From assembly GCF_020982545.1 (NCBI RefSeq), contig NZ_JAJKLK010000019.1, positions 682,001 through 746,000 of the forward strand: DNA of 64,000 bases. Direction: 5' to 3'. Below are positions 26,116 through 34,963 of the stretch, in pieces. The position numbers were made by a program, and so were the translations under genes. This stretch comes from Streptomyces sp. MNU76 (GTDB lineage: Bacteria; Actinomycetota; Actinomycetes; Streptomycetales; Streptomycetaceae). The notes under the pieces are model-generated. The model did not search any database. It saw only the letters and a list, made by a program, of their open reading frames with translations, and was not told where the DNA came from. Numbering within the stretch: position 1 is the first letter of the stretch; each line of letters starts with the position of its first letter.

Positions 26116-26970
26116 TCACGCCTTCAGCGCCGCCGCGATCGACTCGGCGATCGGCGTGGTCGGGCGGCCGATGAGTCGGGAGAGGTCGCCGGAGGAGACG
26201 ACCAGCTCACCCTTGGCGACGCACGCGTCGACGCCCGCGAGGATCTCGGCGAGGAACGGGGGGAGTCCGACGCCGGTCAGGATGCCGGTGAGCACCTCGA
26301 CGGGGACCGGGTTGTTCGCTATCTCCTTGCCGGTCTGCGCGCTCAGCTCGGCCGCGTACTCGCCGAAGCTCCACGCGGTGTCGCCGCCCAGCTCGTACGT
26401 CTGGTTCTCGTGGCCCTCGCCGGTCAGCACGGCGACGGCGGCGGCCGCGTAGTCCGCGCGGGCCGCGGAGGAGACCCGGCCCTCACCGGCGGCGTGGGTG
26501 ACGGCGTTGTACTCCAGCACCGGCGCGAGCTGCTCGGTGTAGTTCTCGTGGTACCAGCCGTTGCGCAGCAGGGTGTACGGCAGCCCGGACGCGAGCAGCA
26601 CCTCCTCCGTGCCCCGGTGGTCGTCCGCGAGCGCGGCCGTCAGGCTGCCCGGCGCGCTGGTGTACGCGAGGAGCGCCACGCCCGCGGCCTTGGCGGCGTC
26701 GATCACGACCTTGTGCTGGCCCACCCGGTCGGCGCCGATCTCGCTGCCGGAGATCAGCAGCACCTTGTCGCCGGCGGCGAGGACACCGTCGAAGGTCTCG
26801 GGGGCGCTGTAGTCGGCGACGGCGATCTTCACGCCGCGCGCCGCGAACCCGGCGGCCTTCTCCTCGCTGCGGACGACGGCCGTGATCTGTTCGGCCGGTA
26901 CCTTCTCCAGCAGGCCCTCGATGACGAACGTGCCGAGGTGGCCGGTGGCTCCGGTGACGACGATGCTCAT
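26116..26970 (-). CDS. QorB-like NAD(P)H:quinone oxidoreductase (NmrA family)
   Basis: 284-residue atypical short-chain dehydrogenase. The nucleotide-binding GATGHLG is at residues 6-12, and the protein has the QorB-type segments LLRNGWYHENYTEQL and YELGGDTAWSFGEYAAELS. Such enzymes reduce quinones with NADPH without the usual SDR Tyr-x3-Lys. ATG 26970 follows GGAGGAG. It is divergent from an HxlR regulator 91 bp away, the arrangement of E. coli ytfG (qorB) and ytfH (qorR), which supports the assignment. Confidence 0.85.
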   Translation of the reverse strand: MSIVVTGATGHLGTFVIEGLLEKVPAEQITAVVRSEEKAAGFAARGVKIAVADYSAPETFDGVLAAGDKVLLISGSEIGADRVGQHKVVIDAAKAAGVALLAYTSAPGSLTAALADDHRGTEEVLLASGLPYTLLRNGWYHENYTEQLAPVLEYNAVTHAAGEGRVSSAARADYAAAAVAVLTGEGHENQTYELGGDTAWSFGEYAAELSAQTGKEIANNPVPVEVLTGILTGVGLPPFLAEILAGVDACVAKGELVVSSGDLSRLIGRPTTPIAESIAAALKA

Positions 26971-27027
26971 GGTGGAACTCCTCCAGGGGGGCGGATGCGA
27001 CACTCACCCTAGGGGGTGCACTAACTC

Positions 27028-27061
27028 TTCGAAAGTACCCACTTTGAAGTAAGCTACTGGC
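27028..27061 (+). promoter_or_regulatory. Divergent qorB/hxlR control region
   Basis: The A/T-rich stretch GTACCCACTTTGAAGTAAGC, within 27035-27054, contains a loose inverted repeat of AGTAc..ACTT. TTCGAA at 27028 and TAAGCT at 27050 could be -35 and -10 elements with 16 bp between them. The ATG follows the -10 within seven bases and has no ribosome site, so the HxlR transcript may be leaderless. Confidence 0.4.
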
Positions 27062-27460
27062 ATGGCCGTAAGCAAGGTGTCGCCGCCGCCCGCGAGCAAG
27101 TACGAGATGGGCCCCGAGGGGATGTGCCCGTACCGCCTCGTCCTGGAGCACGTCACCAGCCGCTGGGGCGTCCTCGTCCTGATCGAGCTGCTGGAGCGGT
27201 CGTACCGCTTCAGCGAGCTGCGCCGGGCCATCGGACGGGTCAGCGAGAAGATGCTCACCCAGACCCTCCAGACCCTGGAGCGCGACGGCCTCGTCCACCG
27301 CGACGCCAAGCCCGTCATCCCGCCCCGCGTCGACTACTCCCTCACCGACCTCGGGCGCGAGGCCGCCGAACAGGTGCGCGCCCTCGCGGTCTGGACGAGG
27401 GACCGCATGGACGCCGTGGAGGAAGCCCGGCGGACGTACGACGAGGCCCGGCAGACGTAG
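27062..27460 (+). CDS. HxlR-family transcriptional regulator
   Basis: 132-residue winged-helix protein. Cys20 in EGMCPYRLVLEHV occupies the redox-sensing cysteine of HxlR/QorR/HypR proteins; the core TSRWGVLVLIELLERSYRFS and GRVSEKMLTQTLQTLERDGL is the DNA-binding domain, and PPRVDYSLTDLGREA the wing. It probably represses the divergent quinone reductase gene and is released by quinones or electrophiles (family knowledge). The C-terminus RRTYDEARQT and stop lie in a 21-bp tandem repeat in which a TAC codon is replaced by TAG, so the tail may be shortened. Confidence 0.9.
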   Translation: MAVSKVSPPPASKYEMGPEGMCPYRLVLEHVTSRWGVLVLIELLERSYRFSELRRAIGRVSEKMLTQTLQTLERDGLVHRDAKPVIPPRVDYSLTDLGREAAEQVRALAVWTRDRMDAVEEARRTYDEARQT

Positions 27461-27490
27461 GACGAGGCCGGGCGGACGTACGGCGAGGCT
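27428..27490. repeat. 21-bp tandem repeat, three copies, spanning the HxlR stop
   Basis: Units start at 27428, 27449 and 27470, with a consensus beginning CGGCGGACGTACGACGAGGC. They are in frame with HxlR (RRTYDEA), and the second copy carries the TAG stop in place of TAC. Confidence 0.85.
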
Positions 27491-27518
27491 TGGGGCTGAA
27501 CCGCCCCGGGCCTCGCCG
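27481..27518. terminator. Hairpin between convergent hxlR and korB genes
   Basis: CGGCGAGGC at 27481-27489 pairs with GCCTCGCCG at 27510-27518, and an inner GGGGC/GCCCC extends the stem. It is followed on the + side by ATTGTTCGTCTTCTG. It serves as a likely bidirectional terminator. Confidence 0.65.
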
Positions 27519-27555
27519 CATTGTTCGTCTTCTGTCTTCTCCGGTCGGCCGCCGC

Positions 27556-28653
27556 TCAGCCGACCACCGTCCAGGTGTCCCCGCCGGCCAGCAGCGCCGA
27601 GAGGTCGCCCTTGCCGAACCGGTCGACGGCGGAGTCCAGCTGGTCGGCCATCTGCGTGTCGTAGACGGGTCGTTCGACGGACCGCAGGACACCGATCGGC
27701 GTGTGGTGCAGGGTGTCCGGATCGGCCAGCCGTGACAGCGCGAACGCCGTGGTGGGCGACTCCGCGTGCGCGTCGTGGACCAGGATCCGGGCCTCGTTCT
27801 CCGGGGTCACGGTGACCACCTTCAGGTCACCGGTGACCTCGTCCCGTACGACACCACGCCCGCCGTCCGTGCCGAACCGGATCGGCCGGCCGTGCTCCAG
27901 CCGGATCACGGCCTCCTCGGCCTGCTGCCGGTCCTTGAGAACCTCGAAGGCGCCGTCGTTGAAGATGTTGCAGTTCTGGTAGATCTCCACGAGCGCCGTG
28001 CCCGGGTGGGCGGCGGCCTGCCGCAGCACCTCCGTCAGGTGCTTGCGGTCGGAGTCCACCGTCCGCGCCACGAACGACGCCTCCGCCCCGATCGCCAGCG
28101 ACACCGGGTTGAAGGGCGCGTCCAGCGATCCCATCGGCGTCGACTTGGTGATCTTGCCGACCTCCGAGGTGGGGGAGTACTGCCCCTTCGTCAGACCGTA
28201 GATCCGGTTGTTGAAGAGCAGGATCTTCAGGTTCACATTGCGCCGCAGGGCGTGGATCAGATGGTTGCCGCCGATCGACAGCGCGTCCCCGTCACCGGTC
28301 ACCACCCAGACGGACAGGTCGCGCCGCGAGGTGGCGAGCCCGGTCGCGATCGCCGGCGCACGCCCGTGGATGGAGTGCATCCCGTACGTGTCCATGTAGT
28401 ACGGGAAGCGGGAGGAGCAGCCGATGCCCGAGACGAAGACGATGTTCTCCCGGGCCAGCCCCAGTTCGGGCATGAAGCCCTGAACGGCGGCGAGGATCGC
28501 GTAGTCACCGCAGCCCGGGCACCAACGCACCTCCTGGTCGGATTTGAAGTCCTTCATGGACTGCCGGGCCGTGGCCTTGGGCACGAGGGAGAGCGCCTCG
28601 ATCGTGCCGCCCGTGCCCGCGGCGCTCTCCGTGGACGTGGACCTCTCAGCCAT
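27556..28653 (-). CDS. korB: 2-oxoglutarate:ferredoxin oxidoreductase, beta subunit
   Basis: ThDP-binding subunit of a 2-oxoacid:ferredoxin oxidoreductase. Cys45 and Cys48 in WCPGCGDYA and Cys79 in GIGCSSRFP are iron-sulfur ligand positions. GDGDALSIGGN (120-130) with NNRIYGLTKGQYSPTSE is the ThDP-Mg site. It makes succinyl-CoA and reduced ferredoxin from 2-oxoglutarate. The 365 residues fit actinobacterial KorB, longer than archaeal beta subunits. It overlaps the stop of korA by 8 bp, so subunits are co-translated. Confidence 0.93.
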   Translation of the reverse strand: MAERSTSTESAAGTGGTIEALSLVPKATARQSMKDFKSDQEVRWCPGCGDYAILAAVQGFMPELGLARENIVFVSGIGCSSRFPYYMDTYGMHSIHGRAPAIATGLATSRRDLSVWVVTGDGDALSIGGNHLIHALRRNVNLKILLFNNRIYGLTKGQYSPTSEVGKITKSTPMGSLDAPFNPVSLAIGAEASFVARTVDSDRKHLTEVLRQAAAHPGTALVEIYQNCNIFNDGAFEVLKDRQQAEEAVIRLEHGRPIRFGTDGGRGVVRDEVTGDLKVVTVTPENEARILVHDAHAESPTTAFALSRLADPDTLHHTPIGVLRSVERPVYDTQMADQLDSAVDRFGKGDLSALLAGGDTWTVVG

Positions 28654-30583
28654 CGATGGCCTCCTTGAGAGCCGTGGCCAGCTGCTCCGCCTTGAACGGC
28701 ATGCCGTTCACCTGGTTGTACGAGTGGGCGTCGACCAGGTACTTCGCCCGTACGAGCGTGGCGAGCTGCCCGAGGTTCATCTCGGGGATCACCACCTTGT
28801 CGTAACGCCGCAGCACCGCGCCGAGGTTGCGCGGGAAGGGGTTGAGGTGGCGCAGATGGGCCTGCGCGATGGACTCCCCGGCCGTCCGCAGCCGCCGTAC
28901 CGCCGCGGTGATCGGCCCGTACGTCGACCCCCAGCCCAGCACCAGCGTGCGCGCCTCGTGCGGATCGTCGACCTCGATGTCGGGGACGTCGATCCCGTCG
29001 ATCTTCGCCTGCCGGGTGCGCACCATGAAGTCGTGGTTGGCCGGGTCGTAGGAGATGTTGCCCGTGCCGTCCTGCTTCTCGATGCCGCCGATCCGGTGCT
29101 CCAGCCCCGGCGTACCCGGCACGGCCCACGGCCGGGCGAGGGTCTGCGGGTCGCGCTTGTACGGCCAGAAGACCTCGGTGCCGTCCTCCAGGGTGTGGTT
29201 GGGCCCCTGGGTGAACTGCACGGTCAGATCCGGCAGTTCGTCGAGCTCGGGGATGCGCCAGGGCTCGCTGCCGTTGGCCAGGTAGCCGTCCGACAGCAGG
29301 AACACGGGCGTGCGGTACGTCAGCGCGATCCGGGCCGCCTCGAGGGCCGCGTCGAAACAGTCGGCCGGGGTGCGCGGCGCGACCACCGGCACCGGGGCCT
29401 CGCCGTTGCGCCCGTACATGGCCTGGAGCAGATCGGCCTGCTCGGTCTTGGTCGGCAGCCCGGTCGACGGCCCGCCGCGCTGGATGTCGACGACGAGCAG
29501 CGGCAGTTCGAGCGAGACGGCGAGCCCGATGGTCTCCGACTTCAGCGCCACACCGGGCCCGGAGGTCGTCGTGACCGCGAGAGAACCCCCGAAGGCGGCC
29601 CCCAGCGCGGCCCCGATGCCCGCGATCTCGTCCTCCGCCTGGAAGGTCCGCACCCCGAAGTTCTTGTGCCGGCTCAGCTCGTGCAGGATGTCCGAGGCCG
29701 GCGTGATCGGGTACGAGCCCAGGTACAGCGGCAGATCCGCCTGCCGCGAGGCGGCGATCAGCCCGTACGACAGGGCCAGGTTCCCGGAGATGTTCCGGTA
29801 CGTCCCCACCGGGAAGGCATGGGTCGCCGGGGCGATCTCGTAGCTGACCGCGAAGTCCTCGGTGGTCTCCCCGAAGTTCCAGCCCGCGCGGAAGGCGGCC
29901 AGGTTGGCGGCCGCGATCTCCGGCTTCTTGGCGAACTTGGCCGCCAGGAACCGCTCGGTGCCCTCGGTCGGCCGGTGGTACATCCAGGACAGCAGGCCGA
30001 GCGCGAACATGTTCTTGCTGCGCTCGGCCTCCTTGCGGCTGAGGTCGAACTCCTTGAGTGCCTCGACGGTGAGGGTGGTCAGCGGCACCGGATGGAGGCT
30101 GTACCCGTCCAGCGACCCGTCCTCCAGCGGACTGGTCGCGTACCCCACCTTCTGCATCGCCCGCTTGGTGAACTCGTCCGTGTTGACGATGATCTCCGCG
30201 CCGCGCGGCACGTCCCCGATGTTCGCCTTGAGAGCGGCCGGGTTCATCGCGACGAGCACGTTGGGCGCGTCACCCGGGGTGAGGATGTCGTGGTCGGCGA
30301 AGTGCAGCTGGAAGCTGGAGACGCCCGGCAGGGTGCCGGCGGGGGCACGGATCTCGGCGGGGAAGTTCGGCAGGGTGGAGAGGTCGTTGCCGAAGGTGGC
30401 GGTCTCGGAGGTGAAGCGGTCGCCGGTGAGCTGCATACCGTCACCGGAGTCCCCGGCGAACCGAATGATCACCCTATCGAGTCGCCTGACGTCCTTCGGC
30501 CCCGCCGGATTGCGCTGTTCCCTCAGTTCTCCCAGAGCGGACTCGTCGGCCTGCTCCGCTGGGCTGCTGACCTGGCTGGTCAC
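28646..30583 (-). CDS. korA: 2-oxoglutarate:ferredoxin oxidoreductase, fused gamma-alpha subunit
   Basis: 645 residues. An N-terminal gamma domain (IIRFAGDSGDGMQLTGDRF near 38-56 to about 220) is fused to the alpha pyrimidine-binding domain beginning near SYPITPASDILHELS, with FQAEDEIAGIGAALGAAFGG and TTTSGPGVALKSETIGLA. This fused arrangement is standard in actinobacteria. It lies about 4.3 kb from a partial complex I operon. In Mycobacterium KorAB supports growth without a normal 2-oxoglutarate dehydrogenase (family knowledge). ATG 30583 is preceded by GGGAGGTCCAG. Confidence 0.93.
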   Translation of the reverse strand: MTSQVSSPAEQADESALGELREQRNPAGPKDVRRLDRVIIRFAGDSGDGMQLTGDRFTSETATFGNDLSTLPNFPAEIRAPAGTLPGVSSFQLHFADHDILTPGDAPNVLVAMNPAALKANIGDVPRGAEIIVNTDEFTKRAMQKVGYATSPLEDGSLDGYSLHPVPLTTLTVEALKEFDLSRKEAERSKNMFALGLLSWMYHRPTEGTERFLAAKFAKKPEIAAANLAAFRAGWNFGETTEDFAVSYEIAPATHAFPVGTYRNISGNLALSYGLIAASRQADLPLYLGSYPITPASDILHELSRHKNFGVRTFQAEDEIAGIGAALGAAFGGSLAVTTTSGPGVALKSETIGLAVSLELPLLVVDIQRGGPSTGLPTKTEQADLLQAMYGRNGEAPVPVVAPRTPADCFDAALEAARIALTYRTPVFLLSDGYLANGSEPWRIPELDELPDLTVQFTQGPNHTLEDGTEVFWPYKRDPQTLARPWAVPGTPGLEHRIGGIEKQDGTGNISYDPANHDFMVRTRQAKIDGIDVPDIEVDDPHEARTLVLGWGSTYGPITAAVRRLRTAGESIAQAHLRHLNPFPRNLGAVLRRYDKVVIPEMNLGQLATLVRAKYLVDAHSYNQVNGMPFKAEQLATALKEAIDG

Positions 30584-30753
30584 TGAACTGGACCTCCCTT
30601 GAGGCGGCTGTCCGGGAACGGCCGACCCGACGGCCCTCCCAGGACCAACCCTACGTCGGCGAGGCCGACGAAAGCCTCGAAGTCCACCCGGAGGCCGGAC
30701 GGGCGACGGAAGAGGAGGAATCGGGAGCCCTCGTCTGGCACGGTGTCAGATAA

Positions 30754-31411
30754 TCATGAATTCAGATAGGTGAGGACTGCCAGGACCCGCCGGTGGTCCC
30801 CGTCGCTCTGGGACAGCCCGAGCTTCAGGAAGATGTTGCTGACGTGCTTCTCGACGGCCCCGTCGCTGACGACCAGCTGCCGGGCGATCGCCGAGTTGGT
30901 CCGCCCCTCCGCCATCAGCCCCAGCACCTCACGCTCCCGAGGGGTGAGCCCCGCGAGCACGTCCTGCTTCCGGCTCCGCCCGAGCAGCTGCGCGACCACC
31001 TCCGGGTCCAGCGCCGTACCGCCCCGCGCCACCCGCACCACGGCGTCGACGAACTCCCGGACCTCGGCGACCCGGTCCTTCAGCAGATACCCGACGCCAC
31101 GGCTGGACCCCGCGAGCAGCTCGGTGGCGTACCGCTCCTCGACGTACTGCGACAGCACGAGCACGCCCAGCTCCGGATGCGACTTCCGCAGCTGTACGGC
31201 GGCCCGCACGCCCTCGTCGGTATGGGTCGGCGGCATCCGCACATCGGCGACGACGACGTCCGGGAGGTCGCCCTGCGCCGCGAACTCGGTGATCGTCTTG
31301 ATCAGGGCGTTCCCGTCCCCGACCCCCGCGACGACGTCGTGCCCCGGTCGGTCAGCAGCCGCGTGAGCCCTCCCGCAACAGCACCGAATCCTCGGCGATG
31401 ACCACCCGCAC
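30754..31411 (-). pseudogene. NarL/LuxR-type response regulator, two frameshifts
   Basis: The receiver begins in one frame with VRVVIAEDSVLLREG (GTG 31411, after GGAGGACAGG), passes through LTRLLTDRG in a second and continues as HDVVAGVGDGNALIKT in a third to the end. The phosphoacceptor Asp is in PDVVVADVRMPP and the LuxR helix-turn-helix is LTPREREVLGLMAEGRTNSA. Adding one G to each of two G-runs (C-runs at 31342-31345 and 31368-31370 on the + strand) gives exactly 219 residues, the family norm. Two losses within 26 bp in homopolymers suggest sequence error. It is the partner of the two histidine kinases upstream in the same direction. Confidence 0.85.
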
Positions 31412-31911
31412 CCTGTCCTCCACGCCTGTTCCCCACTGCACCCCGTACCGCGACACCCCCAGCATCCCAGCATCCGGCCGCCCAGTCCCCACACAGCCAA
31501 GGAAACAGGGGTGCAACAGGGTCGCGCCCACCCCCCAAAACCGCACGAGCGCACTCAGTCCCGACAAACCCCGAACACGCTCACCCGCGCCCTCTTAAGG
31601 GGCGCGGGGAACTGCGCGATCTTTTGAGGGGCGCGGGGAACTGCGCGAAATACCCCGACGAGCCGGCACGTACCCCCAAGGCCGAGGCGCCCACCCCTCA
31701 GGGGCGCGGGGAACTGAGCGAACAACCCCCACGAGCCGGCACGTACCCCCAAGGCCGAGGCGCCCACCCCACAGGGGCGCGGGGAACTGAGCGAACAACC
31801 CCCACGAACCCGCACCCACCCACAACACCAACGCACCCACAACGCAAGGCACCCACAACAGAGGGCGCCCCCGGTGAAAGGCGCCCCCACCCCAGCCGCC
31901 CGCAGGGCCCC
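31412..31911. other. 500-bp repeat-rich gap between response regulator and kinase
   Basis: No gene. It holds four copies of the dispersed 21-mer (31599-31619, 31628-31648, 31701-31721, 31774-31794). Two of them are inside a 73-bp tandem duplication starting at 31658 and 31731. The remainder is Pro/His/Thr-coding-like in frames without conserved sequence. Confidence 0.65.
31658..31803. repeat. 73-bp tandem duplication carrying the dispersed 21-mer
   Basis: ACGAGCCGGCACGTACCCCC starts at 31658 and again at 31731. The two units differ by very few bases (for example CCCCTCAG versus CCCCACAG). Each contains one GGGCGCGGGGAACTGAGCGA variant. Confidence 0.9.
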
Positions 31912-33242
31912 TCAGGCCGCCCGCCAGGGCAACTCCGCCGTCACCCGAGTCGGCCCCCGACCGGCGAGTCGACCACCAGCACCCCATCGACCGCCCCGAT
32001 CCGCTCGACAAGCCCCGCCAACCCGGACCCGGCCCTCGTATCCGCCCCACCCACCCCGTCATCGATCACCTGCAACATCAACCGGTCCTCGACCTTCCAC
32101 ACATCCACGGTCACCCGAGACGCCCTCGCATGCTTGCTGACGTTCTGCAGCAGCTCGGACACCGTGAAGTACGCGATCCCCTCGATCGCCGGCACCGGCC
32201 GCGCCGGCAGGTCCACCTCCACCACCACCGGCGCCGCACACCGCGAGGCCACCGCAGACAGCGCCGCGTCGAGCCCCCGGTCGGTCAGCACCGCAGGATG
32301 GATCCCCCGCGCCAGATCCCGCAGCTCCTGCAGCGCGGTCTTCACCTCACCGTGCGCCGAGTCGACCATCACCGCAGCCGCCCGGGGGTCCTCCGCCAGC
32401 TTCTCCTTCGCCAGCCCCAGATCCATCGCCAGCGCCACCAGCCGGGCCTGCGCACCGTCGTGCAGATCCCGCTCGATCCGCCGCAGATCGGCCGCCGCCG
32501 TGTCGACCACGACCCCCCGGTCCGACTCCAGCTCGACGACCCGCGCACCCAGCCGCGACGGCCCCAGCAGCGTCACCACCATGCCCCGGTCGACCATCGT
32601 CAGACCCCGCACGATCCACGGCGTGGCCATCGTGAAGAGCAGCCCGACCAGCGCGGTCACGGTCACCTCGAACGGGTTGTCCAGATACACGGAGTGCGTC
32701 TCGTCCCCGTACAGCTGCAACCCGTCCTGCCCGGCCCACACGGGGAACACCCAGAACCACAGCGGATACGTCAGCAGCGCCCACCCGTACGTCCAGAAGG
32801 TCACGGCCACCACGAACGAGAACACCGACCACGGGAACTGCACGAACGCGTACAACAGCTGCCGCCACGACGAGCCGCTGCGCAGCACCGCGCCCATCCA
32901 CGCCATCGCCCCGCGCCCCCGCATCCGCAGCGGCTCCGGCGCGGCCACGTCCACCCCGAGCAGCACGCGCGCCCGCGCCCGCTCCAGCGCGCCGAACGCC
33001 CGGCACCCGGCCAGCCCCGCCGCCAGCACCGGCACCCCGAGGAACGTGATCAGCAGCCCGGCACCGACGGACACCATCGTGATGGCGTACGTGAAGAGCA
33101 GGATCCCGATCGGCAGCCCCAGCAGCACGTACCCGAACTCCCGCCAGCTGCGCGCCTCGAACGGCGCCCGCAACCCGGCCGGCACCCGACGCCGCCGCTC
33201 CTCGCCCCAACTCCCGTACTCGTCCCCGTACTCCATGGCCAT
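31912..33242 (-). pseudogene. Sensor histidine kinase (HisKA_3 type), C-terminal frameshift
   Basis: Membrane kinase with two pairs of hydrophobic segments (YVLLGLPIGILLFTYAITMV and following; FVVAVTFWTYGWALL, VTALVGLLFTMATPW). The phosphoacceptor His is in DLRRIERDLHDGAQARLVAL, the N box in SELLQNVSKHARAS and the G box in IDDGVGGADTRAGSGLAGL. In the recorded frame it ends early as DSPVGGRLG. Restoring one G near 31952 continues as PTRVTAELPWRAA to a stop at 31912, matching the end of the paralogue at 33475. With it the protein is 443 residues. ATG 33242 follows GGAGGCGGGCGACGGTG. Confidence 0.85.
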
Positions 33243-33372
33243 CACCGTCGCCCGCCTCCGCTGTCCCGCACTCCCGATGTCGTACCTCCACCTTGCTGTC
33301 CCCCGGCTGCCGGAACCATGGAGCGGGTCGGCGTCTGGAGAGGGGGGTTTTCCCCACCACCCGCGCCCCGAA

Positions 33373-33393
33373 GGGGCGCGGGGAACTGCGCGA
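33373..33393 (+). repeat. Copy of dispersed intergenic 21-mer
   Basis: Perfect copy of the GGGCGCGGGGAACTGCGCGA family in the 232-bp gap between the two histidine kinase genes. Confidence 0.8.
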
Positions 33394-33474
33394 GAAGCTC
33401 CACCGGACCCGCACTCGCACACGCAGAAGGGGCGCCCACACCGAGCAGGCGCCCCTCACACCCCCGCAGTGGAC

Positions 33475-34701
33475 CTACCGCCCTCGCCAGGGCAACTCCG
33501 CAGTCACCGTCGTAGGCCCACCCACCGGCGACTCGATCACGAACAACCCGTCCACCGCGTCCAGCCGCTCCGCCAGCCCGGCGATCCCGCTCCCCCCGTC
33601 GAGCCGCGCACCCCCACACCCGTCGTCCCACACCTGGATCAGCAGCCGGTCGTCGGACCGCCACACATCCACCGACGCCGCCTTCGCCCCACTGTGCTTG
33701 CTGATGTTCTGCAGCAGCTCGGAGACCGTGAAGTACGCGATCCCCTCGATCGCCGCGGCGGGCCGCACGGCCAGATCCACGGTCACCTTCACCGGCGCCG
33801 TGCACCGAGAGGCCACCGCCGACAGCGCCGCGTCCAGCCCTCGGTCGGTCAGCACCGCCGGATGGATCCCCCGCGCCAGATCCCGCAGCTCCTGGAGCGC
33901 CAGCTTCACCTCACCGTGCGCCTCCTCCACCATCGTGGCGGCCGCGTCGGGATCCTCCAGCAACTTCTCCTTGGCGAGCCCGAGCCCCATCGCCAGATTC
34001 ACCAGCCGGGCCTGCGCCCCGTCGTGCAGGTCCCGCTCGATCCGCCGCAGATCGGCCGCGGCAGTGTCGACGACGATCCCCCGGTCGGACTCCAGTTCGG
34101 CGATCCGCCGCTCCAACTCGTCGGACGGCGACAACAGCGACCGCACCATCACCCGGTCCACGTTCGTCAGCCCCCGCACGATGTACGGCAGCACCGGCCA
34201 CGCCACGAACAACCCCGTCAGGGTGATGACGAACGTCGTGACGGCCCACGGCATCCGGATCAGCTCGTACAGCATCGACCGCCAGCCGACCGGATCCTTC
34301 ACGCTCATCCACACCTGCGCGAAGAAGCCCTCGTCCGCCCGCCGCCCGTTCCCGCGGAACGGCAGCGGACTCGGTTCGTCCACCCGCACCCGCAGTAGCG
34401 CCCGCGCCCGCATCCGCTCCAGCCGCGCCAACTGGCGCGCCCCCATCAGCGCGGCGGCCAGCAGCGGAAAGCCGATCACCGTCAACGTCAGGAACGCGCT
34501 GGTGAACAGCACCGTCGTCACATACACGAACCCGAGCAACGCGAACGGCAGATTGGCCAGCAGATGCGCGATCTCCCGCCAGGTCTGCCCCCCGAACGCG
34601 AACGTCGCGGGCGGCAGCGGGTCCGAGGGTGTGTGACTGGACGGCAGCGGACGACCGTACGGCCGCCCGGAGCCGGTCGGGGAGGAGAGGGGTTCGGTCA
34701 T
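33475..34701 (-). CDS. Sensor histidine kinase (HisKA_3 type)
   Basis: 408-residue paralogue of the kinase encoded downstream. Hydrophobic segments LLGFVYVTTVLFTSAFLTLT and AVTTFVITLTGLFVAWPVLP flank a cytoplasmic loop. The DHp motif is RRIERDLHDGAQARLVNLAM, the N box ELLQNISKHSG, the G box DDGCGGARLDGGSGIAGL, and the end VTAELPWRGR. The short external loops suggest it senses a membrane or internal signal. ATG 34701 is the only good start after the low-complexity region. Two near-identical kinase cores followed by one regulator could form a heterodimeric sensor (inference). It is divergent from the nuo operon. Confidence 0.93.
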   Translation of the reverse strand: MTEPLSSPTGSGRPYGRPLPSSHTPSDPLPPATFAFGGQTWREIAHLLANLPFALLGFVYVTTVLFTSAFLTLTVIGFPLLAAALMGARQLARLERMRARALLRVRVDEPSPLPFRGNGRRADEGFFAQVWMSVKDPVGWRSMLYELIRMPWAVTTFVITLTGLFVAWPVLPYIVRGLTNVDRVMVRSLLSPSDELERRIAELESDRGIVVDTAAADLRRIERDLHDGAQARLVNLAMGLGLAKEKLLEDPDAAATMVEEAHGEVKLALQELRDLARGIHPAVLTDRGLDAALSAVASRCTAPVKVTVDLAVRPAAAIEGIAYFTVSELLQNISKHSGAKAASVDVWRSDDRLLIQVWDDGCGGARLDGGSGIAGLAERLDAVDGLFVIESPVGGPTTVTAELPWRGR

Positions 34702-34845
34702 GCCCACCAGCCTGCCCGCCCCTCCCGGCCCGCGCCATGAGGCGGACCGCCCCGGCCACCCTGGGGAAAACCCCACCCCGTCCCATACCTCCCCTCCCGG
34801 CCCGATCACGGCGGCACTCGGGCATGCCGACCTGTGACGGGCTGC

Positions 34846-34873
34846 TTACGCTCTCTTTAGCAGGGCCTAGACT
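34846..34873 (+). promoter_or_regulatory. Candidate HrdB-type promoter of the nuo operon
   Basis: TTACGC at 34846-34851 and TAGACT at 34868-34873 are 16 bp apart and fit the vegetative consensus TTGACN/TAGAPuT loosely. The leader of about 85 nt contains two CGTACGTAC elements (about 34901-34911 and 34924-34933) that may be regulatory. Confidence 0.45.
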
Positions 34874-34963
34874 CCCGTGCGTACAGATCGTCGAACAGCG
34901 ACGTACGTACGGCGTCCGCATCCCGTACGTACGTATCGCCAGGCCAGGGAGCGAGGGACGGAC

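Noticed and set aside
25573..27012. 479-codon + strand protein with GWLGPGVG repeats
   Set aside because: Repeats are non-coding minisatellite of mixed period, and the rest is antisense to the quinone reductase.
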